Source: an uncultured Sutterella sp. (lineage in GTDB: Bacteria; Pseudomonadota; Gammaproteobacteria; Burkholderiales; Burkholderiaceae_F). Taken from it: a DNA stretch of 56,066 nt. The notes under the pieces are model-generated. The model saw only the letters and a list, made by a program, of their open reading frames with translations. It searched no databases and had not been told where the DNA came from. The position numbers and the translations under genes were made by a program. The DNA lies in the NCBI GenBank assembly GCA_900754475.1, contig CAAECY010000168.1, positions 1-56,066 on the forward strand, written 5' to 3'. Below are positions 33,162 to 41,213 of the stretch, in pieces; position 1 is the stretch's first letter; the number at the start of each line of letters is the position of its first letter.

Positions 33162-33761
33162 TCAGAAGGTGTTCGGCGCGCGCTCCAAAATCGCCGCGAC
33201 GTCTTCGGGGAGCGTGGTTTTGACGCCGAGCCGCGCGAGCTTCTTTCCCGCGCGAAGAACGAGCTTGTCTTTCGTCACGAGCCCGAGCGCTCGGGCGGCG
33301 GCCGCAAGGTCGAGGAACTTCTGGTCGAGGGGATCGCGGCAGAGGATGCGCTTTTCCAGAAGCTTCCGGCCCGCTTCTTCGACGAGCACTTCGGGGACGG
33401 GCAGGGCCCTTTGGCACCAGGCTTCGAGAATCGCGCTCACCGCGTCGAACTCCAGCCCGAACCGGGGACGGTCGAGCACCTCGGCCAACTCCCGCACGGA
33501 CGCGCGGTCGCGAACGGGTACGAGCTTTCCCGCTTCGATCGCTTCGCGCAGCTCGACCGAACGGGGATCCTTCCAGTAGTAGAGATCGAGCAGTACGTTC
33601 GTGTCGACGACGAGGGCCGCGCCGCGGGTGCGGCGGAAAAAGTCGTCGAACGCGTCCCCGGCATTCGTGCCGTCGGCATCGTCGGGGGCATCGGTCGGGA
33701 ACGTGGAATCCGGGGCGAACAGTCGGGCGAGGTAAGCCTCGCGCGCTTCGGAAAGCGGCAT
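33162..33761 (-). CDS. PIN-domain protein without a visible antitoxin
   Basis: This is a 199-residue protein. A PIN nuclease core starts near residue 50 (ALVVDTNVLLDLYYW), with further acidic sites in RDRASVRELAEVL, CRDPLDQKFLDLA and LVTKDK, so the metal-binding acids look complete. The first 45 residues are an extra Asp/Ala-rich segment. It resembles the COG1569-type PIN proteins. Most relatives are VapC-like RNases paired with an antitoxin, but no small antitoxin ORF adjoins it here, so it may be a solitary nuclease. Confidence 0.75.
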   Translation of the reverse strand: MPLSEAREAYLARLFAPDSTFPTDAPDDADGTNAGDAFDDFFRRTRGAALVVDTNVLLDLYYWKDPRSVELREAIEAGKLVPVRDRASVRELAEVLDRPRFGLEFDAVSAILEAWCQRALPVPEVLVEEAGRKLLEKRILCRDPLDQKFLDLAAAARALGLVTKDKLVLRAGKKLARLGVKTTLPEDVAAILERAPNTF

Positions 33762-33926
33762 CGTGGGTGGCGGTGAAAGAAAAACGAAAGGCCGTCATCC
33801 TACCACGGACCGTTTACCTCGGAGCCTCGTTTTCGGTGCGCGCAAGCGCCCGAGGAGCCTCCGCGCAAAAGTGCAAACCCGCGTAACCACCGACCCATAA
33901 CGCTTGAAATCTCTGATATTTTTAGG

Positions 33927-34018
33927 GCTCCGACTCTTCGAGAGTTCCGCTTCGGACTCTCGCGGAGGCTTTCCCGGTCCGCCCTTCGGACGGCGCGGAC
34001 GTCAACCTACTCAAGTGA
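33927..34018 (+). promoter_or_regulatory. Structured leader of the TerC/CBS gene
   Basis: The outer stem is GCTCCG (33927-33932) with CGGAGGC (33963-33969). Inside it AGAGTTCCG (33941-33949) can pair either backward with GACTCT (33932-33937) or forward with CGGACTCT (33953-33960), so two folds exclude each other. A further stem GTCCG/CGGAC lies at 33978-34000. TerC genes often carry manganese or pH riboswitches, but the yybP-ykoY consensus is not visible. Confidence 0.5.
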
Positions 34019-35572
34019 ATGGACTTTCTGTTTGATCCGGCGCTCTGGGCCGGTCTTCTCACCCTCATCGTGCTCGAGGTCGTCCTCGGCATCGACAACC
34101 TCGTTTTCGTCGCGATTCTCGCGAAAAAACTTCCCGCAAGCCAACAGAATCGAGCGGTTTATACCGGGCTCACGATGGCGCTCGTGATGCGCATCGGGCT
34201 TCTTTCGATCATGTCCTGGCTCGTGAGCCTCACGAATCCGCTTTTCAGCGTTTTCGAGCATCCCTTCTCCGCACGCGACCTCATTCTCATTGCGGGCGGC
34301 GTGTTTCTTCTCTTCAAGGCGACGATGGAACTCCACGAACGCCTCGAAGCGCGTCCGCACGCGGAAAATTCTGGTTCGGCCCGCGCGGGCTTCTGGATGG
34401 TGATCGCGCAGATTCTCCTGCTTGACGCGGTCTTCTCGCTCGACTCCATCATTACGGCGGTCGGCATGGTCGACGAACTCGCCATCATGGTGACGGCCGT
34501 GATCGTGGCCATGATCGTCATGATCGCCGCGAGCCGCCCGCTCACGCAGTTCGTCAACAAGCACCCGACGGTCGTGGTGCTCTGCTTGTCGTTCCTCCTC
34601 ATGATCGGCTTCAGCCTCGTGGCCGAAGGTCTTGGGTTCCACATCCCGAAGGGCTACCTCTACGCGGCGATCGGTTTCTCGATCATGATCGAAGCCTTCA
34701 ACCAGGTGGCGAACCGCAATTCGACGAAGCACCTGATGCGCGTTCCTTTCCGCGAACGTACGACCCACGCGATCGTTCGCCTCATGAGTTCCAGTAAGGA
34801 CGAAGAAGCGCCCACGATGGCCGAACAAATGGCCCCGCAGACGCACTCCTTCGGCGACGACGAACGGCATATGGTCGAGGGCGTGCTGACGCTCGCGGAC
34901 CGTTCGATCAAGACGATCATGACGCCGCGCTCCGACATCGCCTGGCTCAATCTGCGTAAGCCCATGGACGAACTCGCCGAGCAGATCCGCACGATGCCCC
35001 ACGGCGCCTTCCCGGTCTGCGACGGGACGCTCGAGAACGTCGTCGGCTACGTCAAAGCCAAGCACATGATCCGCGAAGAGATGACGACCGAGAAGTTGCG
35101 CGCGATCGCCGAGACGCGTCCCGTCATCACGGTGCCCGAGACGATCACGGTGATCCGCCTGATGCGCGACATCAAGAAAACGCGCGCGCCGCTCGTGCTC
35201 GTTGCGGACGAATTCGGCGTGATCCAGGGGCTTGCGACCTCGCACGACATTCTCGAAGCGATTGCCGGGGACTTCCCCGACGAGGGCGACCGCGCCGCGA
35301 TGGCCGCCTCGGGCGAAAACGTCTGGATCGCCGACGGCACGACCGACCTCATGACGCTCGAGCAGACCGTGGACGTGACGGGCTTGGTCGACCACGAAGG
35401 CGACTACGTCACGGTGGCCGGTCTCCTTCTCGAACACTTCGGCTGCATGCCGAAGACGGGCGACACGATCGTCATCCGAGGGCTCGTCTTCGAAGTGCTG
35501 CAGCTCGAACGCAACCGCATCGCGTCGGTGCGTATCACGAAGCCTCTGCCTGCGACCGAGCCCGCCGAATAA
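34019..35572 (+). CDS. TerC-family membrane protein with CBS pair and CorC domain
   Basis: This is a 517-residue protein. Residues 1-215 form the TerC membrane domain with about seven helices and the paired acidic motifs EVVLGIDNLVF and LDAVFSLDSIITAVGMVD. CBS domains follow (MTPRSDIAWLNLRKP, DEFGVIQGLATSHDILEAI). A CorC/HlyC-type C-terminus ends the protein (DHEGDYVTVAGLLLEHFG). Relatives such as YoaE are tied to manganese or other metal efflux at the inner membrane. The ATG has no strong ribosome site and lies just after the structured leader, which may control it. Confidence 0.85.
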   Translation: MDFLFDPALWAGLLTLIVLEVVLGIDNLVFVAILAKKLPASQQNRAVYTGLTMALVMRIGLLSIMSWLVSLTNPLFSVFEHPFSARDLILIAGGVFLLFKATMELHERLEARPHAENSGSARAGFWMVIAQILLLDAVFSLDSIITAVGMVDELAIMVTAVIVAMIVMIAASRPLTQFVNKHPTVVVLCLSFLLMIGFSLVAEGLGFHIPKGYLYAAIGFSIMIEAFNQVANRNSTKHLMRVPFRERTTHAIVRLMSSSKDEEAPTMAEQMAPQTHSFGDDERHMVEGVLTLADRSIKTIMTPRSDIAWLNLRKPMDELAEQIRTMPHGAFPVCDGTLENVVGYVKAKHMIREEMTTEKLRAIAETRPVITVPETITVIRLMRDIKKTRAPLVLVADEFGVIQGLATSHDILEAIAGDFPDEGDRAAMAASGENVWIADGTTDLMTLEQTVDVTGLVDHEGDYVTVAGLLLEHFGCMPKTGDTIVIRGLVFEVLQLERNRIASVRITKPLPATEPAE

Positions 35573-35645
35573 GCGAGCGGCCGGTCCGGCGGCAAAAGAA
35601 GCGCGGCGCTTACCGATTGGCGGTTGGCGCCGCCGCTCGAAAAAG

Positions 35646-35680
35646 AAACACCCCGAATGTCCGCGGACTTCGGGGTGTTT
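35646..35680. terminator. Bidirectional terminator between the TerC gene and mdh
   Basis: AAACACCCCGAA (35646-35657) pairs with TTCGGGGTGTTT (35669-35680); T-rich tails occur on both strands. Confidence 0.85.
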
Positions 35681-35753
35681 GTCTTCGGGGGCGTCGAGGG
35701 GTTCTCAGCTCGAGACGCCCCTCGAAATTTCTCAGCGCCTCAACGCTTGAGTC

Positions 35754-36740
35754 TCAGCGCTCGAGGATCGGGCGAACGGCTTCGAGTTCGCCGAGGAGTT
35801 CCTCTTTCGTGCGGTCGAGCCGCATGCGCGCGTCGTCGTCCAAGCCGATCCCCTGAATGATCTCGTAGTCGCCCCCGCGGCACACGCACGGGAAGCCGAA
35901 CACGAGCCCTTCGGGAATGCCGTAGGAGCCGTCGGAGGGAACCCCCATCGTCACCCATTCGCCCGCAGAGCCCAACGCCCAGTCGCGCATGTGGTCGATC
36001 GCGGCCGCGGCGGCCGAGGCCGCGGAACTCGCGCCGCGGGCCTGGAGGACCGCCGAGCCGCGTCGGGCGACGGTCGGGATGAAGTCGTTTTCGACCCAGT
36101 CGGATTCGACGAGGTCGAGCGCCCGCTCGCCGTTGATGCGCGCGTGCGTGAGGTCGGGGAACATGGTCGGGGAGTGGTTGCCCCAGACCGTCACCTGGTG
36201 GACCTGATGAACGGGCGAACCCGTCTTTTCGGCGAGCATCGCGCGGGCGCGGTTCTGATCGAGCCGCAGAAGCGCCGAGAAGCACTTCGAAGAAAGAGAG
36301 GGAGCGCTCTTCGCGGCGATCGCGGCATTGGTGTTGCAGGGGTTGCCGACGACGAGCACCTTGACGGAACGCTTCGCCACGGCGTCGAGCGCCTTGCCGT
36401 GCTCGCGGAAGATGGCGGCGTTGGCCTGCAGGAGGTCGGCGCGCTCCATCCCGGGACCCCGGGGACGAGCGCCGAAAAGAAGCGCGTAGTCGGCGTCCCG
36501 GAAGGCTTCCTTCGGGTCCGTGGTCGAACTCATGCCCGCCAAAAGCGGGAACGCGCAGTCGGCGAGCTCCATCATGAGCCCTTTGAGGCTCGAGCGGCTC
36601 GTCGGATTGTCGCGCTCGAGCAGTCGAAGAACAACGGGCTGGTCGTGCCCGAGCATGGCACCTGCGGCAATGCGGAAAACGGCGGCGTAGCCGATTTGCC
36701 CCGCGGGCCCCGTAACGGTAACGGTAACGGGAGGTTTCAC
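35754..36740 (-). CDS. mdh: Malate dehydrogenase
   Basis: The 328-residue enzyme interconverts malate and oxaloacetate with NAD+. The GTG start was chosen because GAGGAGA lies seven bases upstream and the protein then begins KPPVTVTVTGPAGQIGY, the usual Rossmann start. Substrate arginines lie in GARPRGPGMERADLL, NPCNTNA contacts cofactor, and the catalytic histidine is in TVWGNHSPTMFPD. VTVTVT near the start is encoded by a GTAACG repeat. It is divergent from gltA, so two consecutive TCA-cycle enzymes share a 341-base promoter region. Confidence 0.93.
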   Translation of the reverse strand: MKPPVTVTVTGPAGQIGYAAVFRIAAGAMLGHDQPVVLRLLERDNPTSRSSLKGLMMELADCAFPLLAGMSSTTDPKEAFRDADYALLFGARPRGPGMERADLLQANAAIFREHGKALDAVAKRSVKVLVVGNPCNTNAAIAAKSAPSLSSKCFSALLRLDQNRARAMLAEKTGSPVHQVHQVTVWGNHSPTMFPDLTHARINGERALDLVESDWVENDFIPTVARRGSAVLQARGASSAASAAAAAIDHMRDWALGSAGEWVTMGVPSDGSYGIPEGLVFGFPCVCRGGDYEIIQGIGLDDDARMRLDRTKEELLGELEAVRPILER

Positions 36741-37081
36741 AAGGTTCTCCTCGTGGAATGGGCCCGGGCTCGGACGGCGTCGCAGGCGTCGCTCGGAGGA
36801 CGGACCGGTCGGAAAAAATCGAATGTTCGAAGTCAAAAGTGTACCGTTTGCCGTGCGGTTCGTCCAAATCCGATGACATCCGCGCACCCCAAGCGCCGTA
36901 GGGCGTTTGCACCCCGCAACGCGTTCGCTCGAAAGTGTGCCGACGGAAGGGAAAACCCGCGCGCGCGCTTGGAGCCGAAAGCGTAGGATGAGGCGGTTTG
37001 CGCGCGGGTCCCCGACCGAGGTACGACGCGCTTTTTCGGATTTCTTTTCGGCTCGGACGCTCGGCGCCCGATACTCACACC
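36741..37081. other. Divergent mdh/gltA promoter region
   Basis: On the plus strand TAGGAT near 36985, the same word as in the Pho-box promoter, may be the gltA -10. No Crp, FNR or Pho box is seen and no ORF is supported. Confidence 0.35.
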
Positions 37082-38422
37082 ATGACCGATCCGCATTCTT
37101 CGCCCTCGACCCCCGACTCCGTCCCGTCCTTCCCGACCGAGGCCGTTCTCACGTTGAACGACGGTCGCGCTCCCATTCGTCTCAAGGTGATTCGCGGCAC
37201 CGAGGGTGCTCCTTCCATCGACACGTCGGCGCTCTACAAAACCGAGCACCTGACGACCTACGACCCGGGCTTTCAAAGTACGGCCGCATGCCGAAGCGCC
37301 GTGAGTTTCGTCGACGGCGAAGCGGGGCGCCTCACCTACCGCGGCTACCCGATCGAGGAACTCGCCGCGCGGTGCGATTTTCTTCAGGTGGCGGCGCTGC
37401 TGCTCAAAGGGGAGCTTCCGAACGCGGAAGAAATGCGGGAATTCCGAAGCCGCATCGTGCACCACACGATGGTGCATCAGCAGGTCTCGCTCCTACTCAA
37501 CGGCTTTCGTCGCGACGCGCACCCGATGTCGATTCTCGTCGGGCTGATCGGGGCGCTCGCCGCCTTCTATCCGCTCGACCCCGCGATGAGCGAGCAGGAG
37601 CAGCACCGCGAAGCCGCGCTCATGATGATCGCGAAAATGCCCACGCTCGTTGCGATGAGCTACCGCTACTCGATGGGTTGGCCCCTGGAGTACCCCGACA
37701 ACCGGCTTTCCTATGCGGCGAACTTTTTGAAGATGATGTTCGCGCTCCCCGTGGAGCCCTACGAACCGAAGCCCGCCGCCGTCAAGGCGGTCGACACGCT
37801 CTTCATTCTTCACGCCGAACACGAACAAAACGCCTCCACCTCGACCGTGCGCCTCTGCGCGAGCGCGGGCGCAAACCCCTACCAGGCGGTGGCGGCGGGC
37901 GTGGCGTGCCTCTCGGGCCCGCGCCACGGGGGCGCGAACGAGAGCGCTCTCCGGATGCTTGAAGACTTGCGCGCGGCGGGCGGCGTCAAGGCGATTCCCG
38001 ACTTCATCCGTCGCGTCAAAGCGAAGGAAATGCGTTTGATCGGGTTCGGGCACCGGGTCTACAAACACTACGACCCCCGGGCCCGGATCATCCGCAACAT
38101 CTGCCACGAGCTGATCGACGAACTCGGCCTTCGCGACGATCCGACCTATGCGCTCGCGCTCGAACTCGAACGGATCGCTTTGGAGGACGACTACTTCATC
38201 GAGCGGCACCTCTACCCCAACGTCGACTTCTATTCCGGGATCGTGCAGCGGGCGATCGGCATCCCGACGCCGCTCTTTACGGCGATCTTTGCGATCGCGC
38301 GTACGGTCGGGTGGTTCGCGCAGAAAAACGAACTGCTCGAATCCGACGATCTGCGCCTGGCGCGCCCCCGTCAGGTCTATACGGGCGCGCCCCTGCGGCA
38401 CTTGCCCGAAACGTTACCCTGA
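37082..38422 (+). CDS. gltA: Citrate synthase
   Basis: The 446-residue type I-like enzyme condenses oxaloacetate with acetyl-CoA. The catalytic histidines are in HAEHEQNAST and GFGHRVYKHYDPRA, and the aspartate lies in the C-terminal YPNVDFYSG segment. RHGGANE is the conserved CoA/substrate loop. The length matches gram-negative hexameric, NADH-sensitive forms. The first 20 residues are Ser/Pro-rich and extend beyond the usual start, but the ATG at 37082 is the only good one. A Crp-family gene converges nine bases after the stop. Confidence 0.95.
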   Translation: MTDPHSSPSTPDSVPSFPTEAVLTLNDGRAPIRLKVIRGTEGAPSIDTSALYKTEHLTTYDPGFQSTAACRSAVSFVDGEAGRLTYRGYPIEELAARCDFLQVAALLLKGELPNAEEMREFRSRIVHHTMVHQQVSLLLNGFRRDAHPMSILVGLIGALAAFYPLDPAMSEQEQHREAALMMIAKMPTLVAMSYRYSMGWPLEYPDNRLSYAANFLKMMFALPVEPYEPKPAAVKAVDTLFILHAEHEQNASTSTVRLCASAGANPYQAVAAGVACLSGPRHGGANESALRMLEDLRAAGGVKAIPDFIRRVKAKEMRLIGFGHRVYKHYDPRARIIRNICHELIDELGLRDDPTYALALELERIALEDDYFIERHLYPNVDFYSGIVQRAIGIPTPLFTAIFAIARTVGWFAQKNELLESDDLRLARPRQVYTGAPLRHLPETLP

Positions 38423-38430
38423 GGAAAGGC

Positions 38431-39144
38431 TCAAGCGTCGCGGATTCTCTGCGCGACGCGTTGTCGTTCGACGTAGAGGTGCCGTCCCTTTTTGTCGAGA
38501 AGTCCCTCGCGCACGGCGTCCGACAGAAGCCGGCTCGTCATTTCGCGCGTCGCGTGCACGATCGTCGCCAGGTCCGAGACCGTCACGTCGAAGGGAAGCG
38601 GCACGAACCCCGCTTCGGGCGATTCCGGGGCGCCGCCCGCGCGCATCAGCACTTCAAGGAGCACGAGAAGCCGCACCCCGACGGGCAGGAGGTCGTTCAC
38701 GATGACGCCTTCAAGCTGGTTCTCGGCTTTGCGCACGCAGTTCTGCAGCATGCGGATGTGGAGTTCGGGCTTTGCTTCAACGGCGGCGAGAAAGTCCCCG
38801 ATCGGAAGGCTCCGTGCCGAAACGCGCGTGAGCGTGCGCGCGTCGAGCGACATCCCGCGCGATCCGCGCCCGAGCGCGCGCACGGCGCCGAGAATCGTTT
38901 GCGGGCCGAACAGTCCCACCGCTCGGCGGTAATCCGCCGCCCGTCCGGGAAGCGTCGCAACAAGGCCCGATTCGATGAGAAAGACGAGCGGCTTCTCGCC
39001 GAAAAAGACGCTCTCGCCGCGCTCGAAGACGACGGGCGTGCCGTGCTCTCGCAAAAGCGCCACGGCCTCGGATTCGTCGGGCGGCACGAGCCACGGGACG
39101 GAGCCGTAGACGCATGGGAAAACGTCGAGGGAGATTTCGGTCAT
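38431..39144 (-). CDS. Crp/Fnr-family regulator without iron-sulfur cysteines
   Basis: This is a 237-residue protein with an N-terminal cyclic-nucleotide-type fold (VVFERGESVFFGEKPLVFLI) and a C-terminal winged helix (VSDLATIVHATREMTSRLL). The FNR cysteine cluster is absent, so it does not sense oxygen that way. The recognition helix reads TREMTSR: R and E as in CRP, S and R as in FNR. The start is uncertain; ATG at 39144 is preferred to an upstream GTG, and neither has a clear ribosome site. Its upstream neighbour, the Tat flavoprotein gene, carries a matching hybrid operator. Confidence 0.78.
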   Translation of the reverse strand: MTEISLDVFPCVYGSVPWLVPPDESEAVALLREHGTPVVFERGESVFFGEKPLVFLIESGLVATLPGRAADYRRAVGLFGPQTILGAVRALGRGSRGMSLDARTLTRVSARSLPIGDFLAAVEAKPELHIRMLQNCVRKAENQLEGVIVNDLLPVGVRLLVLLEVLMRAGGAPESPEAGFVPLPFDVTVSDLATIVHATREMTSRLLSDAVREGLLDKKGRHLYVERQRVAQRIRDA

Positions 39145-39301
39145 GGCGGCGTGGGAGCAAAATGCAGAAGCGGACACGAACGGAGAGCGGGCGACCGGGA
39201 AAACGGGACGTCAGGACGGATGAGGACGTTCGTCATCGCATAATCGGATCGTTTTCAGCCGCTCCCATTGTGCCCGAGTCCCTTCCTCGGCGCCACGACG
39301 A

Positions 39302-39334
39302 AAACCCCGCAAACCGGGGCGGCTTGCGGGGTTT
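39302..39334 (-). terminator. Terminator after the flavoprotein gene
   Basis: AAACCCCGCAA/TTGCGGGGTTT form an 11-pair stem with T-rich tail on the minus strand. It is followed by three GATTGC repeats between G-runs (about 39343-39376). Confidence 0.8.
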
Positions 39335-39414
39335 CCGAGGTTGGGGGTTGGGATTGCGATTGCGATTGCGGGGGAGGGCTCCGACCGCTCGGTCGGAACG
39401 CCTCTCAACCGGAC

Positions 39415-40992
39415 TCAGCGGCCCGCCTCAATGGCGGCGATCGCGTGTTCGGCGGCAACACGGCCCGACGTCATGGCAAAGGACGAGGCCGAGCCTTCGC
39501 AACGCAGGTCGTAGGAGGAGTCGTAGAGACCGCCGATGTCCTGGCCGACGACGTAAAGGTTGCGGATCACGTCGCCCTGCGGGTTCTTCGCTTCGAAGGC
39601 GGGCGTCACGGTCACGCCGCCCAGCGTGAGGAAGAAGGCGCGGATGCCCTTCAGCGCGTAGTAGGGACCCTTCTTCAAGTCGAACTTGACGAGGTGTTCC
39701 TTCTTGCGACCGAATTCGGGGTCGACGCCCGTTTCGGCGTAGCTGTTCACCTTCTTCATCGTGTCCATGAGATTTTCGGGCGGCACGCCGATTTGCTGCG
39801 CGAGCTCTTCGATCGTGTCGGCCTTGAAGGCCCAGCCGCGTTCGCGACCGATTTCCCAGGTCTTCGGAAGGGCTTTAAGCGGCACGTCCGCGAGCACGAT
39901 CGCGTTGAAGGGCAGCACGGCCCCCTTCTGAATCATGCGGTCCATCTTTTCCTGGTCGAAGATCGTGTAGAGGACGCCGCCCGCGCTCGTCATGGCGTTG
40001 TAGACGTCGACGAAGACCGAGCCGCGCGATTCGTTGAAGAAGCGGCGACCCGTGTGGTCGACCCAGAGCCAGGGCTGAGCGAGAGCGCAACGACCCTGCT
40101 TGAGTTCGTCCGGGCCCGAGAACTGGTTGATCGGGGGCACGTCGGGAAGGTACGGGGCGTTGCCCGCCACCGTGTGCATCCCCGCCACGCCCGCACCGAC
40201 GAGCTGCGCCATCTTGATGCCGTCGCCCGTACGGCCGTCGACCACCGGGCCGCGCAGCCAAATCGGTTCGACCATGCCGAGCGCGGACGAATCGAAGACG
40301 TGCTGCGCGAGCATTTCCTTGTTGGCGGCAAAGCCGCCCGTGGCAATGATCACCTTCTTCGCGCGGATGATGAGTTTGTCGCCCTTCGCGTTGAGGGCTT
40401 CGACACCGCAAATGGCGCCCTTTTCGACGATGAGCTTCTGGGCGGTCGTTTGCGTGAGGATTTCGCCGCCCCGCGCCTTGATGTTATCGATGAAGCGACG
40501 AATCACTTCGGCCGCACCGCCCTTGAAGAGGTGCCAGGTCATGAGCGATTCGCTCTTGTCGTACATCGTGCGAATTCCGCGGAATTCGACGCCCATGTCC
40601 TGAATTTCGTCGATCGTGCGCTGCGATTCTTCAATGAGAACGCGAAGCACCGCCGGATCGCACCGGTAGTGGTGGTATTGAAGCGCGGCGTCGAGCACCT
40701 GCTGCACGGTGGTCTTAATCCCGTGCTCCTTCTGGTAGCGGGTGTTGACGCCGAGCGACCCTTCGGGGAAAAGGCCCGCACCCCCGAGGAACTGAAGCTT
40801 TTCGAGAACGAGAGGCTTCACGCCCTTGTTGACGGCGGCGTTCGCGGCCGCAAGGCCCCCGAGACCGCCCCCGATGATGACGAGATCGATCTCTTTTTTC
40901 TGCACTGCGGCCTGCGCCGTGGAAGCGCCCGTCATACCCGAAACGGCGGCGGCCGCAGCGGCCGAGCCCAAGAACTGACGACGATTGAGCAT
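39415..40992 (-). CDS. Tat-exported FAD-dependent reductase (fumarate reductase/flavocytochrome c flavoprotein family)
   Basis: This 525-residue protein has a twin-arginine signal (NRRQFLGSAAAAAAVSG) and then the FAD dinucleotide fold (DLVIIGGGLGGLAAANAA, about residues 35-55). IIATGGFAANKEML and the C-terminal LYVVGQDIGGLYDSSYD flavin segment follow. No haem CxxCH motif is present, so electrons must come from a separate partner. Such periplasmic reductases use fumarate, urocanate or related acceptors in anaerobic gut bacteria; the acceptor here is unknown. AGGAG lies six bases before the ATG. A Crp/Fnr-type operator sits at -41.5. Confidence 0.82.
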   Translation of the reverse strand: MLNRRQFLGSAAAAAAVSGMTGASTAQAAVQKKEIDLVIIGGGLGGLAAANAAVNKGVKPLVLEKLQFLGGAGLFPEGSLGVNTRYQKEHGIKTTVQQVLDAALQYHHYRCDPAVLRVLIEESQRTIDEIQDMGVEFRGIRTMYDKSESLMTWHLFKGGAAEVIRRFIDNIKARGGEILTQTTAQKLIVEKGAICGVEALNAKGDKLIIRAKKVIIATGGFAANKEMLAQHVFDSSALGMVEPIWLRGPVVDGRTGDGIKMAQLVGAGVAGMHTVAGNAPYLPDVPPINQFSGPDELKQGRCALAQPWLWVDHTGRRFFNESRGSVFVDVYNAMTSAGGVLYTIFDQEKMDRMIQKGAVLPFNAIVLADVPLKALPKTWEIGRERGWAFKADTIEELAQQIGVPPENLMDTMKKVNSYAETGVDPEFGRKKEHLVKFDLKKGPYYALKGIRAFFLTLGGVTVTPAFEAKNPQGDVIRNLYVVGQDIGGLYDSSYDLRCEGSASSFAMTSGRVAAEHAIAAIEAGR

Positions 40993-41092
40993 CACTTTCT
41001 CCTTTGAAAACCGAGCCTTTTGCTCGTGAGGGCGGAAAGCGTCGGGTGGGTCGTCCCGGGGGCTTCCCCGCCCGTTCGAACGGTCGAAACTC

Positions 41093-41135
41093 ATTCTCGG
41101 AAAAAGCGCTTCGCGCATCCGTGATGCGGATCACA
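41093..41135 (-). promoter_or_regulatory. Crp/Fnr-type operator and -10 of the flavoprotein gene
   Basis: CGTGATGCGGATCACA (41120-41135) fits TGTGA-N6-TCACA at nine of ten positions and also reads GTGAT-N4-ATCAC. A -10-like GAGAAT (minus strand, 41093-41098) predicts a start at 41086, exactly 41.5 bases from the operator centre: class II activation geometry. Confidence 0.65.
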
Positions 41136-41165
41136 TTTCGGGGTTTTTCCTCGGGGGCCGATCAA

Positions 41166-41191
41166 GGCTCGATCGAGCCCCGATCGGGGCT
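41166..41191. repeat. Two overlapping perfect palindromes
   Basis: GGCTCGATCGAGCC (41166-41179) and AGCCCCGATCGGGGCT (41176-41191) overlap by four bases. They lie between the HAD gene stop and the flavoprotein operator. No U-run follows, so they may be a weak terminator or a protein-binding site. Confidence 0.6.
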
Positions 41192-41213
41192 CATCAGGCC
41201 TCATCAAGCTTTA

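Noticed and set aside
33162..33761. Toxin-antitoxin pair with the PIN protein
   Set aside because: No antitoxin-sized ORF with a ribosome site lies on the same strand on either side.
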